DNA of 64,000 nucleotides from Deltaproteobacteria bacterium (GTDB lineage: Bacteria; Desulfobacterota; Deferrisomatia; Deferrisomatales; JACRMM01). The notes beneath the pieces are model-generated. The model ran no database searches, was not told the origin of the DNA, and worked only from the letters and a program-made list of their open reading frames with translations. Of this stretch, positions 18,501-26,488 are shown in pieces. The translations under genes were made by a program, and so were the position numbers. The stretch covers positions 30,052 to 94,051 of the forward strand of contig JACRMM010000035.1 in the NCBI GenBank assembly GCA_016214985.1. The letters are read 5' to 3'. Each line of letters starts with the position of its first letter. The first letter of the stretch is position 1.

Positions 18501-20242
18501 GTCCCCCCGACCCGCCCCACGGCCGAGGCGAGCCCCGAGAGATCGGCCGGGACCTGCTCGGAGAGGTGACGCAGGAGCCCGGACGCCGCGGCCAGATCCC
18601 CGTCGGCCCAGTCCACCGCGAGGTCCAGCGCTCCGCCCGACCGCAGCGTCGCCCGCCCCTGCGCCTCCAGGCGGCCCAGCGGTCCTTCGAGCACACCCTT
18701 GTGCACCACGAGGTCGCGCAGGTCGAACTCCGCCCCGGCCCGCAGCCTCCCCAGGGGCGTCCCCCAGAGCGCCGTGGAGGCCAGATCGAGGTCGTAGCGG
18801 AAGGTGAGCTGGTCGTAGGGCCCGCCGAAGTGCCCGACAGCCCGCCCCCGGACTTCGGTCCCCTCCGGCACGTACTGGCGAACCAGGGACAGGTTCGTGA
18901 TCTCGACGTCGGTGTCGAGTTTGAGCCCCGTGGCGTAGTCGATCCGGCCCGAGGGGATGGAGACCACGATCGAGCCCCCGTCGACCCGCGTGCGTCCGAG
19001 GACGAGCGCCTCGGCGCCGACCGTGCCCTCGGCCGAGACCTTGCCCTCGGGCAGAGAGAACCAGGTGGTCGGCTGCCCCTCCTCCACGGTCGTGACGTCC
19101 AGGTCGCGGCCCGCCGCCTCCAGGCGGCAGCGCAGCGCGAGCTCCGGGTAGAGCGGCCCCCGGGCCTGGAACGAGCCCGAGGCCCGAAGTCCCACGGGGA
19201 AGTGTCCCTGGACGAAGAGCCCCATGAACGGCCGGAGGTCGTAGGCCAGGACCTGCCCCCGCGCCTCGAGGTACACCCCTTTCTTCCACGAGAGCCCGCC
19301 GTCGACCCCTCGAGCCCGTCCGGCGCTCGAGCGGGCCTCCAGCCGTCGGAACCGGATGCCGTCCCGGTCGGCGCCGAGCTCCAGGGAGGCGCCCTGGAAC
19401 GCGAGCGGCCCGAAGCGGCCCGCCGACACGGCGACCGTCCCGTCGAACGTCGGCTCCTCGAGTCGGCCGGAAACCGCGCCGGAGAGCGTCACCGCACCCT
19501 GGACGGGCCGGTAGTGCCGCAGGCCCACCGCGTCGACCCACGCCTCCGGCAGCGCCCGGGCATCGAGCCGGGCGGTCAGCCGACCCTGGAGGAGGTGCTT
19601 CAAGCCCATCGTCCCGAGACCCGCCACCTGCACCCGGCGGCTCGCGAAGGAGAAGCGCCGCACACTCAGAATCCCGAAGCGTCGCGTGCCCTCGAAGACC
19701 GCCTCGCCGAAAGGTTCGTCGGCCCCCTTCCACCGAAGGGACCCACCCCGCAGCCGACCCCACCCCCGGCCGTGGACCCAGTGGACCTCGGCCTCCGGCA
19801 CCTCCACGCGCAGCCCTCGGGACGGCACGGCGAAGACGACCGCCCCGCGGGAAACCCGCACGGTGTCGAGCACCAGCTTGGGAACTTCGAACTTCGTCTT
19901 CCCCTGCAGGTCGGAGGTGACGGAGACCCGCGGTGCGTCGGCCTCCACCGAAAGGTGCGGCGTGCCCGAGAGGGAGGCGAGCGGGTGGAACCGCACCGAG
20001 GCCCGGGCGACGGAGGCGCTCCACTTTTCGTCGGCCGGGGCGACCCGGAGCCCCCACACCTGCAGCGAGGGGCCCCAGAGGTCGAAGTCCACGCGGTCCA
20101 CGGCCAGCCGGATGCCCAGGCGCCACGCCCAGGAGGGCGCACGGCGGGTGAGAAAGGCGTCGAAGGCGGCGCTCTGGAGACCCGCATAGACCGAGGCGGC
20201 CAACAGGACCAGGAGCAGTGCCGCCGGGAGGAGGCGCTTCAA
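15515..20242 (-). CDS. tamB: TamB-like translocation/assembly protein
   Basis: 1,575 residues from a TTG at 20242 with GAGGA upstream. One N-terminal membrane helix (LLPAALLLVLLAASVYAGL) is followed by a very long run of beta-rich AsmA/TamB-type repeats. The last ~350 residues match the TamB C-terminal domain (PRPSLWGRVELLDGTLKFRNQDYTVLRSTVEF, then LLSSSPPLSQTDLVSLLTVG). The protein ends in VRIRFTFR, an outer-membrane-like terminus. TamB-type proteins span the periplasm and work with TamA or BamA in protein insertion and phospholipid transport. First gene of a six-gene run ending in cobC; a probable promoter lies at 20299-20328. Confidence 0.9.
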   Translation of the reverse strand: MKRLLPAALLLVLLAASVYAGLQSAAFDAFLTRRAPSWAWRLGIRLAVDRVDFDLWGPSLQVWGLRVAPADEKWSASVARASVRFHPLASLSGTPHLSVEADAPRVSVTSDLQGKTKFEVPKLVLDTVRVSRGAVVFAVPSRGLRVEVPEAEVHWVHGRGWGRLRGGSLRWKGADEPFGEAVFEGTRRFGILSVRRFSFASRRVQVAGLGTMGLKHLLQGRLTARLDARALPEAWVDAVGLRHYRPVQGAVTLSGAVSGRLEEPTFDGTVAVSAGRFGPLAFQGASLELGADRDGIRFRRLEARSSAGRARGVDGGLSWKKGVYLEARGQVLAYDLRPFMGLFVQGHFPVGLRASGSFQARGPLYPELALRCRLEAAGRDLDVTTVEEGQPTTWFSLPEGKVSAEGTVGAEALVLGRTRVDGGSIVVSIPSGRIDYATGLKLDTDVEITNLSLVRQYVPEGTEVRGRAVGHFGGPYDQLTFRYDLDLASTALWGTPLGRLRAGAEFDLRDLVVHKGVLEGPLGRLEAQGRATLRSGGALDLAVDWADGDLAAASGLLRHLSEQVPADLSGLASAVGRVGGTLESPTFEGAAAVVGAAAEGYAVDEARVSGRFGLSRWEAERLVARAYGAEVEASGEGDREFFQASGTVRGVTAAGLEPVLGRRVPVEGVLSAAVRAWGPYRSPNATAQGRLVGGAADGVALGDVEVTAEAKGPRISAAVSGFAGALAATARIDLEGERPFAADVKAVRLPWSVVPVRLVPEGLGAVSLSGHGSLEGAARASPVVAAARWTGVVAGARFRALSLGDVDVRAALSGEDLRFGLDAWAGEASVEGATAADGKGPVDLAVHLAGLDLARLEGLATIPRGRVSAELQGTIDLQGLQELEGAERLKAVAGLRSTGTVRGLVIPGWISFPDLTFEADSPAGGLRGTVRAPGATASFAVADLSRLSWTADLALDRLALAPLLPKGHALEGLAGLVTARVSARGEGGAVETAEGSGDAVDLAWGPVAPTRWHGAGSFARGIASFRLSEPRGVKADGTWSAPEGLRVSAVLEGTPLQGWTREGVAPSDLRGTASGAGELAWRAGEEVSARMRLRALDATLPPVTIRNQGELSITYAGGVVRFDAVHLVGDGFDLAVTGGLRPGESWDAKGKGRGDLAVLSRGVSGVRAASGSVVAEVSVSGPWKDPVVEGPVEILPGARVALDALDVPFEDIDARGSLEAGRGLVVEWVDAQFGEGRVHAEGFVGAQGLKPKELRLMVELRNIDYEAPPQVTYRFDGDVLVTGTAARPEVRGEVRLQHLLYARRVNWRTMVLDLIQRRPLEVQGAGTGGGVFVDLSLQGSQDLRVENNLADLSLAVDLRARGTLPRPSLWGRVELLDGTLKFRNQDYTVLRSTVEFLGEAQPVPLLDLHGRTTAGQYAVNVDVTGPLDGYQVLLSSSPPLSQTDLVSLLTVGTTSDQVQAADTVTAAEATSFLTGRIQDLLETEVGDLLGFEQFSIDTSYSPTAQSSMPRVTVGKAITQSLFAKYSAAVGEQSTQDVQLQYTVNPRLQLLGTWSDRGPSDKGSVGGEVRIRFTFR

Positions 20243-20298
20243 GCGGGCGGATCCTCGCGCGGGTACGCGGTGGAAAATCTTTGAAAAACGGGCAGTTC

Positions 20299-20328
20299 AG
20301 AATAGCCGCCGCGCCTTTTCCCTGTCAA
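20299..20328 (-). promoter_or_regulatory. Probable promoter of the tamB-tamA-cobUTSC operon
   Basis: On the minus strand TTGACA (20328-20323) and TATTCT (20304-20299) are 18 bp apart, 57 bp before the tamB start. It is divergent from the plus-strand promoter at 20370-20399. Confidence 0.65.
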
Positions 20329-20369
20329 GCACGGGTGCGCCCGGGCCCGCGCGCTGCCGAGATCCGCGT

Positions 20370-20399
20370 TTGACAGGCGCGACGCAGCCTCACTAGACT
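20370..20399 (+). promoter_or_regulatory. Probable promoter of the DHH phosphoesterase gene
   Basis: A perfect -35 TTGACA (20370-20375) and TAGACT (20394-20399) with an 18-bp spacer, 51 bp before the ATG at 20451. Confidence 0.6.
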
Positions 20400-20450
20400 G
20401 AATGGTCCGAAACGAGAAAAGGACTGCCACCTTTCCACGGCGGGGACTCG

Positions 20451-21845
20451 ATGCGCATCGTCGTCATCACCCGGAGCGAGCTACCTCTCCTCTTTTTCGA
20501 GGGCTCCGCCCCCGAGGAGCCGCGCCTCGTGCTCTCCGACGATCGGGCGCTGGTCCGACGAGCGTACCGGCGGGGCTTTCACACCGCCACCGGCGACCTG
20601 GACTCCGACCGCCTCTATCGGCGCGTGCGGGCCTGCGCCGCCGATCGCTTCCTGGTGTTCCTGCCGGCGGGCCACGAATTGGACCGCTGCCTCGTGGCCC
20701 TCCTGTCGGCCGCGCCCGACGCGGCGGTCACCGTGCTGCTGGAGCCGGGCGTACCGCCGCCCGCCCGCTGGAAGGATCACGTCCAGTTCACCCCCACCGA
20801 TCGCGTGGGATCGACCTTCTTGCGAATCGAGCTCGAGCGCGCCGCCACGCGTGGCATGCTGGCCGCGATCCGGTTCCTCTTCCGAGGCGCGGAGCGGGTG
20901 CTCCTGCTCGTCCAGGACGACCCCGACCCGGACGGCCTCGCCTCGGCCCTGGCCCTGCGCAGCCTGCTCGGCCGCAACCGTCTGACCGCGGTGATCGGCT
21001 CCTTTGGCCGGGTCACCCGGCCCGAAAACGTCGCCATGACGAGGCTCCTGGACATCCAGGTCCAGCACCTGGCGCCCGGGGCCCTTCGGGAGTTCGACCG
21101 CGTGGCGCTGCTCGACGTCCAGCCCTACCACTCCCCCTCCATCCCCACGGAGGTGGACCTGGTCATCGACCACCATCCGCGCCGATCCAACTATCAGGCC
21201 ACGATCCGAGACATCCGGCCGCGCTACGGCGCCACCTCGACGATCATGACCGAGTATGTGCTCGCCGCCGGCGCGCCGATCTCCCAGCGGCTCGCCACGG
21301 CGCTGCTCTATGGAATCAAGAGCGACACCCAGCTCCTGGGGCGGGACGCGACGCCGATGGACGTGGCCGCCTTCGCGGCGCTCTACCCGGACGCCAGCCA
21401 CCCGCTGCTGCGGCGCATCGACCGGCCCCAGCTGCCGCGCCGGGACCTCGGCACCCTGAGTCACGCCTTCCGCAACGCCCAGATCCACCACGACATCCTC
21501 TTCACCCACCTGGGCCCGCTCTCCCGGGAGGACGTCATCCCCTACATCGCCGACTTCTGCCTGGAGGTGGAGGGCGTGGACTGGTCGGTCGTGTCCGGGG
21601 TGTTCGAGGGGAGGCTCACGATCTCGGTGCGCAACTACGGGGGGAGCCGGAGCGCGGGCGACGTGGTGAAGGCGGCCTTCGAGCCATACGGAAGCGCCGG
21701 CGGCCACCGGTCCATGGCCAAGGCGGTGATCCCCCTCGGCCAGCTCCCTCCCACGTGCCTGGACCACGAGGCGTGGGTGCGAGACGCGTTCCTCGCGACC
21801 TACGCGGTCCGAGAGGAGATCGAGGCTCCCTGGGAGCCCACGTAG
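20451..21845 (+). CDS. DHH-family phosphoesterase (RecJ/NrnA-like) with an N-terminal extra domain
   Basis: 464 residues. The first ~130 residues (MRIVVITRSELPLLFFEG..., ending near PPPARWKDHVQFTPTDRVG) form an alpha/beta region that looks like a nucleotide-binding (TrkA-N-like) domain. The catalytic part has DDPDPDG (about residue 160), LLDVQPYHS, the DHH motif VIDHHPRR (about 240), and a DHHA1 domain with GGHRSMAK (about 417). The family cleaves short RNA/DNA or dinucleotides in a Mn-dependent manner; with this architecture an oligoribonuclease/phosphatase role is likely but the substrate is not determinable. It stands alone between divergent genes. Confidence 0.85.
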   Translation: MRIVVITRSELPLLFFEGSAPEEPRLVLSDDRALVRRAYRRGFHTATGDLDSDRLYRRVRACAADRFLVFLPAGHELDRCLVALLSAAPDAAVTVLLEPGVPPPARWKDHVQFTPTDRVGSTFLRIELERAATRGMLAAIRFLFRGAERVLLLVQDDPDPDGLASALALRSLLGRNRLTAVIGSFGRVTRPENVAMTRLLDIQVQHLAPGALREFDRVALLDVQPYHSPSIPTEVDLVIDHHPRRSNYQATIRDIRPRYGATSTIMTEYVLAAGAPISQRLATALLYGIKSDTQLLGRDATPMDVAAFAALYPDASHPLLRRIDRPQLPRRDLGTLSHAFRNAQIHHDILFTHLGPLSREDVIPYIADFCLEVEGVDWSVVSGVFEGRLTISVRNYGGSRSAGDVVKAAFEPYGSAGGHRSMAKAVIPLGQLPPTCLDHEAWVRDAFLATYAVREEIEAPWEPT

Positions 21846-21866
21846 TACTACACCGACACATCCGCC

Positions 21867-22003
21867 GATTTCGCAGATCACACAGGTTTTCAACCGGGCG
21901 AGATCGCAAGTGCAGCGGTTGTCTATCAGGGTTCAGAATGAGATTGGGGGCCTCGTCTTCAAGCACGTTCTGCATGCTCTGCGAAATCTGCGTAATCTGT
22001 GGA
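21867..22003. repeat. Intergenic element with inverted termini (copy A)
   Basis: GATTTCGCAGA at 21867-21877 and its exact complement TCTGCGAAATC at 21978-21988 bound about 120 bp of noncoding sequence, followed by AATCTGTGGAT. The same termini occur at 26314-26440. The element fills nearly all of the space between the convergent DHH and AsmA-like genes. Confidence 0.55.
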
Positions 22004-22056
22004 TCGCGTGGGTTTCGTGCCCGAGTGTCGCTGTAGCACGAGGAGCCTGACGTCGG

Positions 22057-25000
22057 TCAGGGCACCGGCGAGGCCCCGTTGCCACTCGGCAGGAGCGGCT
22101 GGATCAGGTGGAAGGGGAGCTTTAAGGTGCGTTCCACCACCCCCAGGAGTCCGGCGCCGATGTCCGCCGGATGGAGCGGCACGACCGAAGGATCGTCCAG
22201 GCTGCCCTGAACCCGCAACGGAATCGCCACGAGCCTCCCCCCCAGCAGATAGCCGACCACCGGGATCTTCGCCAGGATCGCGTCGATCGTCTTGAACGGC
22301 GCCACGAGCACGGTGAGATCGACCTCCCGCTTCACCAGGTCCACCCGCCCATCCCAGAAGATCCGCTCGGACGCCCCGTCGAGGGTCGCATGCCGGAACA
22401 CGAGGGTGCCGCGCTCCAGCGAGGCGTCGGCCTCGAGGGTCCGGTACGCGAACCCCTCGTGGAAGAGATCCGGGAGGCGCCCGCGGAAGACCTCGGTCAC
22501 GTTGAGCACGGCGAAGACCTTGGCCAGGAGGCCGAAGCGGTAGATGCGGCCGTCCCTGGCCGAAAGCGCGACGTCGCCCGCGGAGGAGCGCAGGAGCTCG
22601 CCCCGGCGCCCGGCCGCCTGGGCCGACGCGGTGAGCCGGTAGCGGCCCGTCGCCAGCCCGCCGCGGTCCCAGAGGCACGCCAGCGGCGCGTCGAGGTCCG
22701 GCCCTTCGGCGACGGCACGCAGGTCCGCTCGGATGCCCGAGGGCCCCACGTCGAACTGCCCAGGCGTCGCGACGCCGCACACCGTCGCCTCCTGGAGGTC
22801 CGCGGTGAGGAGCCCCCCGGCCAGCGACACGGTGCCCCGCAGTGGCGACCACGCATAGCGGCCGTAGCGAAGCGTTGCCACGTCGAACGCGGCCCGACCG
22901 TGCACCGGCAGCTCGCGCAGCCTCTTCCCGAGGCGCCCCCACGCGGACCCGGTTTGCGACAGCCCGAGGGCTTCGTCCAGGGCCTCGGCGTCCACCTCGC
23001 CGGCGGTGATCCGAAGGTCCGCCCGGTACGCCTCCGACTGCGCCTCGAGCCGCCCCGAGAGCGAGAAGCGGGCCGCGCCGAGCGAGCCCTCGGCGCCCTC
23101 GATCGTGACGGTCCTGCCCGAGCCCGCGAGCGCGGCGCGGTCGAGCGTCAGCGTTGCCGCTCGACCCACCGGGACCCGAACCCCGGTCAACCGCAGGCGG
23201 CCGGTCGCGCTCGAGGCGCGGGGAGCGTCGGGCCGCACGTGCGCCGAAAACTCGCCGTCCAACTCCGTGAACCAGAACCGCCCGCGGTCGAGCAGCGCCT
23301 CCAGGGTGTCGGCGTGCAGGTGGCCGGTGAACCCGACGTCCCACGTACCCGGGAGGACGGCCAGGGAGAGCCGGGCGTCGGAGAGGGCGTCTCGCACGAC
23401 GAGCCTCGGCACCTCCACGCGGCCGGCCGCCGTGCGCACCTCTACGTCCAGGGTGAGCCCCTTCGCCGGCGCCAGCTCTCCCTGGAAGGACGCGCCGCTC
23501 TCGGCCCAGGTGAGCCGGCCCCGCCGCAGGGCCACGGCGCGGGAGACCTTCACGATCCCTGGCAGGGAGCTCTCCCGCGCGATCCAGCCGGCGGCCCGAG
23601 GACCGAAGTCCCCTTCCACGGAGGCGTCCACCGAGCGCGGACCGGCGCGAAGGCCGGTTGCGCGGCCCGAGGTGAGGGCCTCGGCGTCGAGCAGCGAGGC
23701 CCGGACGCCCGACCAGGAGAACGCGCCGTCCGACCAGGCCCACCCCCCCGCGGCCAGGGACAGGCGGCCCGGGAACCACAGGGACGGGACCGCGAACGGC
23801 CCGATCGCTCCGCGCGTCCGAATCGTCCACTGGGACGGGTGGCGGGCGGGCCCGTCCACAGAAAGGGAACTCACGGCCAGCCGGCCCGAGGGAGGCCCGA
23901 CGTCGCGAAGCGCCTGCCGCGCCCCCGGCGCCGTGAGCAGCCACGGGTAGAGCTCCGCCACGTCGAGGCTGCCCTGGCCGGAGGTGACGCGCAGGTGGGG
24001 CACGCGGCCGAAGGTCACCTCGGCAGCGGCACCCTCCACGGTCGACCCGCCGACCCGGCCGGTGAGACCCGCTACCGCCGCCCGCCCCTTCCGGGCGTTG
24101 AAGGAGCCGCGCAGCTCGAGCGGAAACGGGATCCGCCGATACCGGCCGGACACGTCGAAGGCGCGCACCTCCACGGCCGCCGTCAGATGGTCGAGCCGTT
24201 CGCCGAGCACCAGCCTCCCGGTCGCCCTTCCCTGGGCGGTGTCGACGAGCCGCAGTTCGTCTCTGAGCACGCCGGGACGCAGCCAACCCGGAAGGAGCTG
24301 CCGGAGCTGGGCGAGGTCGGCCGAGAGCTCACCCTCGAAGGAAAACGGCCGCTGCGGGCCGAGAAACCCCATCCGGAGCCGTGCCGCCCGCGCCGAAGAG
24401 GCGCCGCTGCGGCCGCTCAGGCCCGAGCCCGTCAGGACCCCGCCGGAGAGCGCGACCTCGCCGGCCGCGTCGGTCACTGGCAGGTCCGCTCCGGGGACGT
24501 GCAGGGAGCCCCCGGCGAGGCTGGCCCGGAGCGACAGCGCCGCGAGTTCGCCCAGTTGCGCCGGCTCCGGCGCCCGGGAGGTGATCGACAGCCGCGGCAC
24601 CTGTCCTCCTTGCAGTAGATCGCACAACCGGCGGACGAGGGGGACGTCGGGCACGAGGGTGAGCGCCGCGGCCCGAAGAGGGGCGATCTCGAGATCCGAC
24701 GCCTCCAGCGCCAGCGCCGCCTGGGGCGCGGCCGGGTTCCAAGAGAACGATCCGGAGAGCGCGACCCGCGGCCGCTCGAGTGTCCCACTGGTTAGGGAGA
24801 CCTCCCACCGGGGGCCCGAGACCGCCACCGTTCCCTGTACCCGGACCCCGCCCAGCTCCAGCCGCCGCGGGCCCCGCACCACCCTGTAGGCAGGCGTCGA
24901 CGCCGCCCCGTCCGCCGTCCAGACGCCTTGGCTTGCCTCGACGGCGGTCGCGTCCCCGGACCACAGTGCGCCGGTAATCCAGCCCGGGCGCTCGGCGCGG

Positions 25001-25752
25001 AGGTAGCGGGCCAGATCGTCGGACCGAAGGCGCGAGGCACTCAGGTGCACCCGGCCCGCGTGGCGCCCGGGGTCGAGCGACAGGTCCACCGCCAGCCGCT
25101 CGGCCACGCTCGCCGTGCACGCGGCGAGGCCGGAGAGTGAGTGACGCGAGAGGGACAGGGAAGCATCGACACGGTCGAACCAGAAGCGCGTGCCGCGGCG
25201 GTCGGCGAGCTCGACCCGGCCCCGCGCCACCGAGAGGGACGCACCCGACAGGCGGGCGGCGGCCGCGGACAGCAGCCGGGCGATCGCGTCCTCGGCCCGG
25301 GCGACCCCCTGCAGGGACAGAGCGTCACCGGAGGGGACGTCGGGGATGGGGAGGCGAACCCGGGGGGCCTCGACGCGGATCGACCGGATCCGGACGGTGC
25401 GGCGGACGAGGCTCCACGGGTCGGCCGTGATCTCGACCACCGAGGCCTCGAAGCCCGAAGTGCCGGGCACTTCGGCGCGGACCCCTCGAAGGGTCAACCG
25501 CGGCAGAGGCCACAGGGTCAGCTCCGCGGCACGGGTCTGGATGTGCACAGACAACGTCGCCGACAGCTCCTCGACGAGCCGCGCCCGAACCGCGTCGACG
25601 TTCACCAGGCGGGGAACGAGCAGCCAGAGCCCTCCGACCGTGGCCGCCGCACACAGCGCGAGCGCGGCGGCCAGCAACAGGAGCCGCCGCAGGATTCGCC
25701 AGGGGCCGCCTGCGGGGGGAGCTGCCGGGGATGGGTCGTCGGGGCTGGGCAC
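22057..25752 (-). CDS. AsmA/YhdP-like giant periplasmic protein
   Basis: 1,231 residues from a GTG at 25752 with GGAGGAG about 11 bases upstream. A cytoplasmic Pro-rich start is followed by one membrane helix (LLLLAAALALCAAATVGGLWLL, about residues 25-46), then an AsmA N-terminal pattern (RARLVEELSATLSVHIQTRAAELTLWPLPRLTLRGVRAE) and long beta-rich repeats. The C-terminus (FHEGFAYRTLEADASLERG, DLVKREVDLTVLVAPFKTIDAILAKIPVVGYLLGG) matches the AsmA_2/YhdP-type end. Such bridge-like proteins are implicated in moving phospholipids to the outer membrane. It is the second such giant in the window besides TamB. Monocistronic. Confidence 0.85.
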   Translation of the reverse strand: MPSPDDPSPAAPPAGGPWRILRRLLLLAAALALCAAATVGGLWLLVPRLVNVDAVRARLVEELSATLSVHIQTRAAELTLWPLPRLTLRGVRAEVPGTSGFEASVVEITADPWSLVRRTVRIRSIRVEAPRVRLPIPDVPSGDALSLQGVARAEDAIARLLSAAAARLSGASLSVARGRVELADRRGTRFWFDRVDASLSLSRHSLSGLAACTASVAERLAVDLSLDPGRHAGRVHLSASRLRSDDLARYLRAERPGWITGALWSGDATAVEASQGVWTADGAASTPAYRVVRGPRRLELGGVRVQGTVAVSGPRWEVSLTSGTLERPRVALSGSFSWNPAAPQAALALEASDLEIAPLRAAALTLVPDVPLVRRLCDLLQGGQVPRLSITSRAPEPAQLGELAALSLRASLAGGSLHVPGADLPVTDAAGEVALSGGVLTGSGLSGRSGASSARAARLRMGFLGPQRPFSFEGELSADLAQLRQLLPGWLRPGVLRDELRLVDTAQGRATGRLVLGERLDHLTAAVEVRAFDVSGRYRRIPFPLELRGSFNARKGRAAVAGLTGRVGGSTVEGAAAEVTFGRVPHLRVTSGQGSLDVAELYPWLLTAPGARQALRDVGPPSGRLAVSSLSVDGPARHPSQWTIRTRGAIGPFAVPSLWFPGRLSLAAGGWAWSDGAFSWSGVRASLLDAEALTSGRATGLRAGPRSVDASVEGDFGPRAAGWIARESSLPGIVKVSRAVALRRGRLTWAESGASFQGELAPAKGLTLDVEVRTAAGRVEVPRLVVRDALSDARLSLAVLPGTWDVGFTGHLHADTLEALLDRGRFWFTELDGEFSAHVRPDAPRASSATGRLRLTGVRVPVGRAATLTLDRAALAGSGRTVTIEGAEGSLGAARFSLSGRLEAQSEAYRADLRITAGEVDAEALDEALGLSQTGSAWGRLGKRLRELPVHGRAAFDVATLRYGRYAWSPLRGTVSLAGGLLTADLQEATVCGVATPGQFDVGPSGIRADLRAVAEGPDLDAPLACLWDRGGLATGRYRLTASAQAAGRRGELLRSSAGDVALSARDGRIYRFGLLAKVFAVLNVTEVFRGRLPDLFHEGFAYRTLEADASLERGTLVFRHATLDGASERIFWDGRVDLVKREVDLTVLVAPFKTIDAILAKIPVVGYLLGGRLVAIPLRVQGSLDDPSVVPLHPADIGAGLLGVVERTLKLPFHLIQPLLPSGNGASPVP

Positions 25753-25816
25753 GGGGTTGGGCTCCTCCGAGTTTGCGCTCGCGAAGCCCAGTGTATCCGC
25801 GAAACCCGCAACCGCG

Positions 25817-25863
25817 AAAACAGACAGGGCCTTCCCCGCTCCCGAAGGAAGAGGAAGGCCCTG
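25817..25863 (-). terminator. Rho-independent terminator of tRNA-Gly
   Basis: On the minus strand an exact 11-bp stem (CAGGGCCTTCC with GGAAGGCCCTG, 25863-25853 and 25835-25825) is followed by TCTGTTTT. It lies 33 bases past the tRNA and separates it from the AsmA-like gene. Confidence 0.85.
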
Positions 25864-25896
25864 CTTCTCACAGCCCGTCGAATGGGGCAGAATCTG

Positions 25897-25972
25897 TGGA
25901 GCGGGCGACGAGATTCGAACTCGCGACCCTCAGCTTGGGAAGCTGATACTCTACCAACTGAGTTACGCCCGC
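25897..25972 (-). tRNA. tRNA-Gly (anticodon CCC)
   Basis: 76 nt including an encoded CCA. The acceptor GCGGGCG pairs with CGCCCGC; D-stem ACTC/GAGT; anticodon stem TCAGC/GCTGA with loop TTCCCAA (anticodon CCC); T-arm GCGAG-TTCGAAT-CTCGT; discriminator T. It decodes GGG. A consensus promoter lies just upstream and a terminator follows. Confidence 0.97.
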
Positions 25973-25988
25973 CGAAAAACGAGTGCCC

Positions 25989-26016
25989 ATTATAGGCACG
26001 GCCGTCCCCCTGTCAA
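25989..26016 (-). promoter_or_regulatory. Consensus promoter of tRNA-Gly
   Basis: On the minus strand a perfect TTGACA (26016-26011) and a perfect TATAAT (25994-25989) are spaced by 16 bp. The expected start of transcription is about 10 bases before the mature 5' end at 25972. Confidence 0.85.
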
Positions 26017-26053
26017 CGGCTTTCAAGGGGCCCCGTGGGCCCGGGAGCAGACC

Positions 26054-26344
26054 ATGGGAACGCTTTGGCAGTGGCACGGGCACGGCAGCCCGCTGACCCT
26101 CCTCGTCCTGACCCTGGCCTTCGGTCTCGGCGTTACCCTCCTCGCGCTCTGGATCGCGCTGCCCTTCGCGGTGTTCGGCGTCAAGTCGGCCCTGCGCGAC
26201 CTCCTGGTCGCGCAGAGGGAGACGAACCGGCTCCTCGCAGGCCTCGGTCGGCCGCCGGAGCTGCCGCCCGCGGCCGGGCCCCCGAGGGATCAGGAATCCG
26301 CCGTGAGTCATGCACAGATTTCGCAGATGTCTCAGATGGAGTGA
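26054..26344 (+). CDS. Small membrane protein of unknown function with a repeat-derived C-terminus
   Basis: 96 residues from ATG 26054 with GGGAG upstream. One long hydrophobic segment (SPLTLLVLTLAFGLGVTLLALWIALPFAVFGV) is followed by a charged stretch (KSALRDLLVAQRETNRLLAGLG) and a Pro-rich linker, an arrangement common in small inner-membrane proteins of unknown function. The last 11 residues (HAQISQMSQME) are encoded by the left end of the intergenic element at 26314-26440, so the original stop was probably displaced by that element. The product is not recognised. Confidence 0.55.
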   Translation: MGTLWQWHGHGSPLTLLVLTLAFGLGVTLLALWIALPFAVFGVKSALRDLLVAQRETNRLLAGLGRPPELPPAAGPPRDQESAVSHAQISQMSQME

Positions 26345-26440
26345 GTGCGGGTCGAATCGGAACGAAACCCTTCGGATGGCGGGATCCAGTTCGTGCCCAT
26401 CCTGTTCTATACCCTCTGTGCCATCTGCAAAATCTGTGGA
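26314..26440. repeat. Intergenic element with inverted termini (copy B)
   Basis: ACAGATTTCGCAGAT (26314-26328) and ATCTGCAAAATCTGT (26423-26437) are inverted repeats with 14 of 15 positions matching. The termini are shared with 21867-22003, including AATCTGTGGAT at the right end; the interiors are not obviously similar. It overlaps the 3' end of the small membrane protein gene. Confidence 0.55.
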
Positions 26441-26488
26441 TTCGACCCGGGTGGCATCTCTAGTAGTCTGCGTACTCTTTGGATTCAA

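Noticed and set aside
15686..20284. A 1,532-codon open frame antisense to tamB
   Set aside because: In GC-rich coding DNA the opposite strand is often open. The translation is His/Arg/Pro-rich without any domain, while the minus strand shows full TamB similarity.
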